This document shows positions 27,894 through 64,000 of a DNA stretch of 64,000 nt, one piece after another; position 1 is the first letter of the stretch; the number at the start of each line of letters is the position of its first letter. The translations under genes and the position numbers were made by a program. The notes beneath the pieces were generated by a model. It was not told where the DNA came from. It was given only the letters and a program-made list of their open reading frames with translations, and made no database searches. Origin of the DNA: Hoplostethus atlanticus. Lineage: Eukaryota > Chordata > Actinopteri > Trachichthyiformes > Trachichthyidae. The stretch lies in NCBI GenBank assembly GCA_034670405.1, contig JAXDDX010000035.1, positions 1,745,001 to 1,809,000 on the forward strand. The letters run 5' to 3'.

Positions 27894-28570
27894 TCAGTAA
27901 ATGGCTGGGATTGCACTCAGCCTTCCAGGTAATGCACCTGTACGGAGGCACCTGATAAATCCCCTGAATTCTGTAGTCTTATCTGCCTGGGCCAGACTGA
28001 GGAACAAGGCCCAAGCCTTGTGTGTGTGTGTGTGGCTGGCTCTGTCTGCCTGTCTGCCTGCCTGTCTGCCTGTCTGTCTGTCCACCTACTGCAAACATTC
28101 ATACTTCAATCTCTTGCCGTCCTTCTTCTGACCCCCACTTCCATTCTCCTTTTGAAGTTTATAGGCTTGTAAACTCCCGTCATCATGGATAATCTCTCTC
28201 TATTTATATACCGCATATATATATATATATATATTCTTCCTGCACTCATTTTCCATCAATTTCTATGGTAACAGCAGGTCTTTGGTGCTGATGCTGGGCC
28301 GCTACTTCCTCAAGCTGAGGAGTAGGCATTTCTGGATTTGTGATGGAAGTGATGGAAATGATGTTATTAAGCTTTTAAGGGGCCATCACTTTTTTTTTTC
28401 CAAACTTTTTTTCCGACCTGGTTCGCTGTCGGTCGTGTGCCTGCGCGGGGCTGTGACTGAGTTGTTGCATCAGCCAAGTGGTTTATGAGCCTCTCTGCTT
28501 GTTGATGCTGCTGACTTGCAAATCAACCTGCAGTTACTCTGTGATTAGTTTGATTTAGATTTCCCCCCCG

Positions 28571-28586
28571 ACCGCCCCGCCCCCGC
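28571..28586. promoter_or_regulatory. Overlapping GC box and EGR site
   Basis: The plus strand reads ACCGCCCCGCCCCCGC. Bases 28578-28586 (CGCCCCCGC) are the exact reverse complement of the EGR consensus GCGGGGGCG, and overlap a Sp1/KLF GC box. EGR4 is reported to activate mammalian KCC2 through a proximal promoter site, so the match is of interest. A nine-base match in 64 kb can also arise by chance, although CpG-containing words are rarer in this sequence. Confidence 0.35.
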
Positions 28587-30998
28587 TTGCCTTGACAAAG
28601 GGTGGCTGTTGGTTTCATCAGTGTTATTTTTGACCACGTTACATAATAACTCCCTATTTCCTCTCATGAAATGGTTACGGTGCGTTGGAAGGCACGCCAG
28701 TCAAATGCACCCAGGTACTAACTAGAAGAGAGAAATTTACCAGACCTGTTGGAAGTGAAGTTTTATTCTTTGTTTGTCCACATGCACAAAACACTTTCAC
28801 ACAGTATTCCCATGCCTCCATTGAGCATGCCTTTCCCCCGTCCACCCGTCTACATCCTCCACTTCTTTAACCTTCCCCATCTCTTTCTGCTTCCCTCCTC
28901 TCTGACTTCGGGTTGATTTCACACTTTCTCACCCATGTCTCTGAGTCGGACAGAGATTCCTCCCCCCCGGTGTGTTAGATGGGTTTTCTGTGTCCCGCGG
29001 CCCTCCCTGTTGACTTTTCAGTCTGGAGGAGAGGGGAGGAGAGTTTAGGAGCTGGGATGGGAAGGTGTGGTAAAGAAAGGAAGAGAAGAGAAGATGACAA
29101 AATAAAATAGAAAGGAGAGAAAAGGGGGTGCGAGGAAAAGGGGAGAACGTGCCTTCCCACTGCTGTCTTCTGGGCTTTGGCTAGATTGCTTTTACCTCGG
29201 CTCGGGAGTCTGGGTGGAGGAGAAGGCCAGCGTCGGGGTCAGTCGGCAGAGGAGACTCTCAGGTGTTCATTTGCACCTCGCTTCACACCTACAGCATTCC
29301 ATCAGAAAGCTGCAGACCCGGCGAGGCGATAGCGCCGTCGCCTTCGATCAGACCTGGCGACAGGATATCCCATCCCCACCATCTATAAGACTTTGCGGCA
29401 GGCGATTGGATCACTCTTCCTCCCTCTCTCTCTCTCTCTCCCTCTCTCTCTCTTATTCCGGCTCAGCGAAGATACCTCATTCCTCCTGTCACAGGCTGCT
29501 GAACCCTCTTAGAGGAGCCCCTTGTCCAGAAATGTGCCAAATGTAATAAAAGTGTGATAGCGCTTGGCTCCCCGTCCGGACCTGGCACCAGTCAGAGCAC
29601 TGAGGAGGAAATTATGTTTCCAAGTTAAATTGGTTTCCTGGCATGTGATAAGTTAGGGTGAATTTTTAATCCGTGACCTCATGAAGATGTCAGTCTCGCA
29701 GCTGCTATCGTTTCCCCTGTCTCGTCGCCTCCCCCTCTCTCTCCCCCTCCTCCCACCCGGTTCTCGCCCTCTTGTCTTTCCTCCCGGCTTCCGCTGTTCT
29801 TAAAAAAGGTAAGAGATAGCACCTTTGCTCCTCAACCAATTACCTCACCAGTGTATAATCCTACCCAACCTCACCTCTCTTCCCACTCAATCCTTTCCCT
29901 CCCTGCTGCGCGCATCCCCTCCCTTCACCTCCACCCGCGCAATTCTTGTATTTTTTTCTTTTTTTTCTCCCTTCATCCCTCCAGCCCCGTCAAGCTCCGC
30001 GGCTCGCCAATTACAGCAGCAGTAGGTAGCTAGCTGCAGCTGCCCCCACCGGCAGTCTCCGTGCATGCAGGAGGCATGAAGCTCGGTGCCGACATGCCAC
30101 AGGGTCCTCCCCCCCCTCCCCCATAGCCAGCCCACCACCTGAGGGAGTCTGATAGCCAGGCTCCACCGGGGCTCAGTGTAGCTGGCTTTACATGGCCAGC
30201 CACTCGCTGCACCTCATAGCGGCCCGCCCGCCCGCCTGACATGCTGCAAGGCCTGCGGACAGGGCTGTGGGTCGAGGTAAGGCCGGGGAGGGTTGCAGGG
30301 GTTTAAAACGGGTATAATGTGACGTAAATGTGGGTATGAAATGGAGTAAATTGAGCTTTTGGGATGTTTTTATGGTACGATAGCAATTCACCTGACTACA
30401 GTAGGCTAGGGGCAATGTTTAGTCCCAAATCTATGACATGGTCTTTCCAGTATATATAGTACAGACTGTCTGTATGCCTGCAGGCTCTCTGTTTCCTGTT
30501 ATCTGATGTATAGAAAATCAAGACACTTTAGCAAGGCCACTGATACATTTTGTTCTATGTTCTCATGTCGAATGGGAGACGATTTTTATCTTGCTAATAT
30601 TAGCAAGAGAGAGAGATTATTGGACATGAAAATAGAAAATAGAAGCTGCGAAATAATTGAAATTCTTTGGACTGCCTTGTGGAAAGATAAGAGTTTATGA
30701 AGAAAACAAAAAAAACAATCACTGGCTTATGATGGAAGGAATGAGCAGACATCCTCCGTCTGCCTCTCCTCTGCATCCATTTTGTCGTGGCGTCTGGCAG
30801 CTCTCAGCTCCTAGCAACATCTGCGTATCGCCGTCTATCCTCTCTGAAGTCGGCTGCTGGGTGCAGAAACGAAACAAATGGAGAGGAAGGGGATGGCTGA
30901 GTTTTATTTGTTCGCCACACTCCTGTATACAAAAAACACCTTCTCTGCCAGATGTCAGAGGGAGAGGGTGGTGCTGGTGGAAAGGCATTGCGGGGCCC

Positions 30999-31280
30999 GC
31001 CGTTTAACAGGAATTAAAACCGACACGCGCAGCCGGCAGACACTCGAGCCTACCCGTCAGACATCAGACATCAGACGCGCATGGAGGACCCCGGTCAACA
31101 TGCTAAGAGCTCCCGTGCTCTTGGCTCTCTCACGGAGCATCCTCCCGCTGCCTCCCTCCTCTCTCAGCCAATGAGGCGCTGTCAGCTCGGGAGCCAATCA
31201 GGAGAGCCGGGGCTGGAGGAGAGGCACCGTGTCAAAGGCGTAACCTATGAGGCAAGGCTGCATTAAAATTCCTACGGAGC
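30999..31280 (+). promoter_or_regulatory. Promoter-like segment with paired CCAAT boxes
   Basis: A CpG-richer patch (GACACGCGCAGCCGG and CAGACGCGCATGG) is followed by two same-orientation CCAAT boxes at 31168-31172 and 31194-31198, 26 bp apart, in good NF-Y contexts (CAGCCAATGAGG and GAGCCAATCAGG). Paired CCAAT boxes 25-35 bp apart are typical of NF-Y promoters. No TATA box or coding first exon was recognised downstream, so this is a candidate alternative promoter only. Confidence 0.3.
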
Positions 31281-32328
31281 TGCAACACCAGCCCGCATAC
31301 CGATAAGGATGCCAAGGCGTGGTGTGGTGTGGAGAACGGGCCGTCGTTACGTAGCTATCAGCACTTGTGTGTTCCCAACATAAGTATGACATCACATGAC
31401 GCATCACGGATGAGGAGAGGAGAGGAAGAGAGAGTTAGAGAGAGAAGGGTCGGGGGTGGGGGGGGGGATCCCGTTATGCAAGGCTGTTGTGTCTCCAGTG
31501 TGGTGGCGGAGCCGTGATGGGAGCTGGAAGGAGGAGAGAGACTGAGAATGTCTATTTATGACAGTGTGCGTGGGCAGATGTAGGCAAGGAACCATATGCT
31601 GTTGCTATTTATTCCACCGTGCATTATGGAGACCGTGCAAATCACTTGTAAACGCAATAAAAAAAGAATAGAGACGCTCTCGGTGCTTCTTCTCTCTTTG
31701 CCTGGTTAGGAATGGATATCTACAGCAGAACTGGGATAATGTTTGGAGCACCAGAAAGGACCACACAGACAAGACATAGGTTGCAGCATACAATACAATA
31801 GTACCAGTAACTTAAGTGAATACAGTTAAGCCAATTTAAGACAAGAAACTATTTGAAAGTCAAAGTGCAACTGCAGTAGTATTCCTTAAATGACAATGGA
31901 CCTGATGCAGTCATCTCAGATCTGTGGGTTTGGTACTCCAAGCAGCTTAAACGAAAATATTTGCAAGTGCTGTTTGACCCAGGCCTGTCTGTATGTAAAC
32001 CTAATGAGGTGCTTGATGCCAGCTGAAGGAAACCCCCTATATCAGCCTGGTTCTGCTGGAGCAGGCAGCTCATTTGGACTCATCCATTCTGACATTTATT
32101 TTCACGTGGTCCTGCATGTTAACAAATAACATCCTTGTAACTGAACATCCCTTAGATCAGTTCTCAGTCAACTCTTTTTTTTTGTTTTTGTTTTGTCTCT
32201 GAACTGTACATTGGATATGTGTGGCTACATAGTAATGCAGCGGCAATCCTGATTCGACTGAAATTTAGATTAAATTGACCTTAATCCCTCACCTTACTCT
32301 GCCCAATGCTCCTCTGCTACGCCAGCAA

Positions 32329-32534
<206 letters not shown>

Positions 32535-33164
32535 TTGATTGCCATACAAGAATGAGTCGGTTCCAGGGGTGATGGCCAGAGGAGACAAGTGCACCAGTGT
32601 GTGAACTCATGACCTGCACCAATTTGGCGGTGCACCAAGGAAGGACGGCAGGGGAGCGCAGCCAGAAAGCCCAACTTTGTTTTCTACTTGTTTCCATTCG
32701 GCTAACTGACTTGGATTCTCCACTCAATCGTTTCTCCTTGTACACAGTTCAGTCTCTATGTGGTCTAACATCCCCTCACTGTTTCACTCCAGCGCTAGAC
32801 TGATTTGCAGCAGTAAAACAGACTTTGAGACCTTCTGCCATTGATTTCTCAAGTCTCTTCTTCTTACATTCCCCCGCTCTGGACTGGATCGGTTACCATA
32901 TTGTGTCCCTATCCTGATAAAATGGCTGAAATCCGTCTATCTCTCTGCCCAGACAAAGCTGAATTAACCACAGGCTGCTGCACAAGACCGCTAGTGGGCT
33001 CTGAGCCACGGACACGTATATCCACATACAAACGCACATCAAATCAACCAGTGGTCTCTGAGCCTCTGTTGACTCAGCCCCTCAAGAGTCAACATCTAAC
33101 ACTTTTTTTTACCCTTGCAGCAGGCTTCCTCAGAGAGAGAGACGGGACTACGACAGACTGCTGC

Positions 33165-33320
<156 letters not shown>

Positions 33321-33741
33321 CAGCAGTAACCCCCGACTGTCACCACCTCACCACTGCACAAGAAGGATCAATAAAACAAAGTCAAATAGTTCTCACCAAG
33401 CACTCCTCTGTGGCTCTGTTCAAAGATCTGTTGGGAAACTGTGAATTGTCGTTTTGTAGAGCAGTCGACCAAGCCACCCCCCCCCCCTTCTCCCGATCAC
33501 TTGCAGTAAAAGTTATGTTTGCACACATGCACACGGCGGAAGCATCCTGTCGTAGCCGATACTCATCTGATCAGCCTAAATCGCAAAGTGGGGCTGTAAC
33601 GGGGAGAGAGTGTCCCGTCCTCCCTATGAATCGCACGCAGGAAATGACAAGTCAAAACTTGCAAAACATTCTCCTGTACAGTAGTGAATCGATCCCAGAC
33701 CGACCAGCCTGGTAAACTCCAGAGCGCTGTGTGCAGTTTAC

Positions 33742-33749
33742 TGACGTCA
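33742..33749. promoter_or_regulatory. Palindromic CRE (TGACGTCA)
   Basis: An exact CREB/ATF palindrome inside GTTTACTGACGTCACGATTT. One exact 8-mer is expected about once in a window of this size with equal base use, less with CpG depletion, so the evidence is weak. No promoter features adjoin it. Confidence 0.25.
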
Positions 33750-35097
33750 CGATTTCTGGCTACTGCAGTTTTCAGACAGTTACATCTCGCTGCCATTTGG
33801 GGCCGCCGGTTTTCCGCCAGTTGTCTAGTGCAGCTTTAATTCCACTAAAACCCTGTAATACTGTCACCGGATAACTGAACTGTTGGTACTCTGCTATATT
33901 ACTCTAGATATTGCTTGATTACTCAAGATAACTGGCAACGGGCCATTATCTACGTCCCTTGAATTAGAATTAGCCTGCAACTCCCCTGTTCCAGCACCCT
34001 GCGGAGTTGATAAGTAGACGTGTGCCAGGCAGAGGTGACATTGACTGGCAGCAGGAGTGTGTGATTTAGGATGTGTGTGTGTGTGTGTGTGTGCATGTGT
34101 GTGGGGCGGGAGGGGGATGTGGGGTGGTTTTGTGCAGCAGACACCTTGTCCACCATTAATAAGGCATGATGGAAAAGTCACTCGACTGACCTGTGAGCTA
34201 CTTAGCGCCAGATGACATCACCATTGTGGATCTCTCTTGAATTACCAACTGTTTCCTCCACGCAAAGAGTTGTGAATATGTATTTCGTGATTTTAGTTGC
34301 CTTTTCCTCGTGGCCTCTGCTTGATTTGACTCCATGTATATTGCACATTCTTAAAATATGACTTGTGCAAGCCGGTCTTTTTTGTCAAAGAGGTCACCGT
34401 TGGCTGTTGAGTGCACTTCCTGTTCTCTCCCATGGTACAAATAAGGCGGTTTGACAGGTCTGTTTGACTTGAATCCAGATTGGAAACCACATTGTGAAGC
34501 ACATGCTTTGGTTTCCTTGTAAGGCATGACGTATTCACAGTTCTCCATGCTAGAAGGTTTGTATTTCATATACAATGCGTATCCAGTATGTTCAAATGTT
34601 AGCTCCAGCTAACGCTTGTACTGCAGGAAAACAACAGTGTAGTATAGTTTGCGTGTGTTTTCATGCTGTTTGGAGGATTTGGAAAAAGATCACATGTTCA
34701 GCGAACACTAAAGCTCTGGATTTGGACCGCAGATAGCGAGAGGCTTTGATAGTGAGAGCCATTGTTGGACGGATCCCATCAGATTGAAGGGGGATAAGCT
34801 GCTTGGGGGATGCGGTCAGAGCAAAACTCTTTTGGGTACTGTCATTTTTCTAAAATGGGGTATTCATCATTCCTTTGATGATGGAGTTTTAATTACTAGG
34901 CTTTCAGGAGAAATGGGCCATGGAAAAGATAAGTGATGGGAGAGAAAAGTCGTCTTTGGGGCATTAGCCCTTCAGATAGACAACACAGTGTATATGTGAG
35001 CTTGAGATCGCCTGTCCCTTTGATCCTTTAAGTGCTCTGTGTGAATGTGTGTGCATGTTGCTTTATGTATGTGCTTTGATGCTTTAAGAAGAATTGT

Positions 35098-35134
<37 letters not shown>

Positions 35135-35325
35135 CAAATGGTGTCAGTACATATGTTCCCTCTATTTTCCTGTTGGTCGGTGTTCCTCGATGTTTATCTC
35201 AACTCTGCGGTGTAAAACAAGTCCGGTATTAGCCTCCAGCGATGCGTGTAGCTCTCTTGCATCGTAGCGGCATATTATGGATCCTCCTCGCTTGGTCTGA
35301 AAGGCTGGAAAAAAAGAAAAGTCAC

Positions 35326-35375
<50 letters not shown>

Positions 35376-35500
35376 GGCCTGGGCTTTGTGTTGGCCTGGC
35401 TTCCCTTTTAACCAGGGTGTATGTTTTAACCTGGCTGGTCGAAGTGAGCTGAACCCTTAAGTGCAGCAGAAGCTTTTACATTTTGCAGCCAGACATAAGT

Positions 35501-35544
<44 letters not shown>

Positions 35545-36929
35545 CCTCCCCCTACCCCTCCGGTCCCATTCAAGTCTGACTACCTCATCTTTGTCTGTCT
35601 ATGCCCATATCTCTCTCCCTGTCACTATTCGCTACGGCCCTATCTATCTGTGCTTTTCTCGATCTGCTCATCCACACCCTTATTCTCTTCGCCTTCTACT
35701 TCTTTCTATTAACCTCTCCTCTCTCTCTCCCTCTGTGTCTTTCTGTGCTCATCTCGTGCCCTGAATCTATACCCGCCTTCTTTTTCATAATGTCTGTATC
35801 TGAGTGGCCTTATGTCTCTCTGTCTCTGAGGTATGTGCGGAGGGCCATGCAGTTAGATGCCCTAGCGTCATGGCACATGGCTGCGGCAGCCTGGCTATAA
35901 ATAACTTGGTCTCGCGGTGCTCTGTCCAACACAAGACCAAGGGCCAGAGGGAGAGCAATCTGCTGTCTCCCTGAAGAAACGCTTGAGGGGGAAGGCACAA
36001 ACAATACATTAGCACCAAGACAAATGTCTCTACCTCTATGATACTTGGGGAATAAAGTGATTCTGACTCGAGATATAGACTCGAGACTAAAGATTTTTCC
36101 TCTTGGGGTAGAAAAGTTGAATCAGAGAAATAGCATAAAATGCCTTTAGTCTCATCTTCGTGTTAAAAAGAGATAATTTGTGTCTTGGAGACATAAAAGA
36201 CAGCACAGATAATATAGAATTAGAAACAACACAAATCAATGGATTTTCCAAGAGTCTTATGGGAGATGCCCCACAGATATTGTTGATTGTTGTTTTTTTG
36301 AAGAGTTGCCTTGTGCCTAAAAACTGTGAACTTGTAGACAGATGTTTTTAAATGGACTCGTGAAGCCTACAGCAAGCTGTCACCTAAATAACATCATATT
36401 TTTTCTACAACTCAACTGTCTTGAGGGCAAAAAAAGCTGCTGAGTGTTTGAGCAATTGAACATTGTCATATATTCCCCTGTGTTGCTGTTAAAACGTGTG
36501 ATCCTTCTCTCACACGATCATCTGCCAGTGCAGCAAAGGCTGAATAGGATGTTCCAGTTAGCTTTCCTTTGTCATATGGCACATGTAGCACTGCACATAT
36601 TGTGAATGCACACACCATTAGTTCTGTATCTCTGCATTGGTGACTGCGGGGACTTTGTGGAGACTGCAAACTTCCTTTCCTTGCAGGCATCCTCTTGTTT
36701 GAACCTTCTCTCAGCGTGTCAAGCTCATCTTTCTTCCATTAAACACAAAATAAGAGCTCCTTGTATCGAAAGGTTTGCAGTCTGTTCTTGGGAGTTGCTG
36801 TAAGCCCACAGCAGGAATTGTTAACGTGAAGATCCTGTTGTCTGCCTCATGCATTATGCTCACTGCTGCCGTGTGCTGTACTGTACTTCTTCCAGTCTGA
36901 CTTCAGAGGTATGTGTCTGTGTCTTCCAG

Positions 36930-64000
<27,071 letters not shown>

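Larger units (their letters stand above)
20863..31000. other. Non-coding stretch, intron-like
   Basis: No supported exon. Notable content besides the listed elements: (CA)n at 26904-26940, 27063-27098 and 27856-27891; a TGTC/TGCC-rich run at 28040-28082; an (AT)n run at 28215-28232; an exact YY1-type AAAATGGCGGC at 23309-23319; and an 11-bp tandem duplication of CACCCTCGGG type at about 26236-26257. Confidence 0.5.

Noticed and set aside
28262..28292. RE1 half-site TTGGTGCTGATG
   Set aside because: Only the GGTGCTGA half is present; the partner half-site is missing at canonical and expanded spacing.
30241..30276. Possible first exon: ATG at 30241 followed by CTGCAAGGCCTG and a GTCGAG/gtaagg donor
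   Set aside because: The frame from this ATG reaches the donor in phase 0, but the first recognised exon needs phase 1. The phase-compatible frame has a stop at 30237-30239 and no Met after it. No similarity to the KCC2 N-terminus.

Overview
The window is vertebrate nuclear DNA, most likely from a teleost fish. It has a GT-AG spliced gene on the + strand, long AT-leaning introns, very many dinucleotide and tetranucleotide microsatellites, and tRNA-derived SINE and foldback/MITE-like repeats of fish type. I see no prokaryotic or viral gene organisation. The species cannot be named from the sequence.

The only protein-coding gene I can support is a K-Cl cotransporter of the SLC12 family, read as slc12a5 (KCC2). 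Thirteen consecutive exons lie between 36930 and 64000. Each has consensus splice sites, and together they give one uninterrupted frame of 579 codons. The translation runs from the conserved N-terminal segment through TM10. The KCC2-like stretches are [13 protein letters not shown], the AENNE segment before TM1, and the four-cysteine, four-sequon extracellular loop. The first exon (initiator Met) is not recognisable in the window. The gene also continues past base 64000 (TM11-12 and the C-terminal domain). Which teleost slc12a5 paralogue this is cannot be settled here.

Layout. Bases 1-36929 are non-coding: probably intron 1, or intron 1 plus 5' flank. They hold a near-canonical RE1/NRSE (REST site) at 787-807 and a split RE1-like pair at 647-673. 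This matters because mammalian SLC12A5 is a known REST target with an RE1 in intron 1. The same stretch has CpG-dense islands near 11.75-12.06 kb and 20.65-20.86 kb, a GC-box/EGR site at 28.58 kb, a paired CCAAT segment at 31.17 kb, a palindromic CRE at 33.74 kb, a MITE-like element at 23.77-24.42 kb, and three pure (AG)n tracts of about 150-236 bp. Bases 36930-37870 hold the two N-terminal exons. Intron 37871-49488 contains a 526-bp foldback element and a SINE. Bases 49489-49635 encode TM1 and most of TM2. Intron 49636-58364 is dominated by a 0.5-kb GATA array. From 58365 to the end, ten exons are packed into 5.6 kb with introns as short as 93 bp.

The microsatellites produce many long spurious open frames (poly Ser-Leu, Glu-Arg, His-Thr, Cys-Val). 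None is a gene. I found no tRNA, rRNA or CRISPR, and no second protein-coding gene on either strand. I did not find an undescribed multi-gene system. The most interesting signals are regulatory (the RE1 cluster) and structural (the foldback element and the long polypurine tracts).
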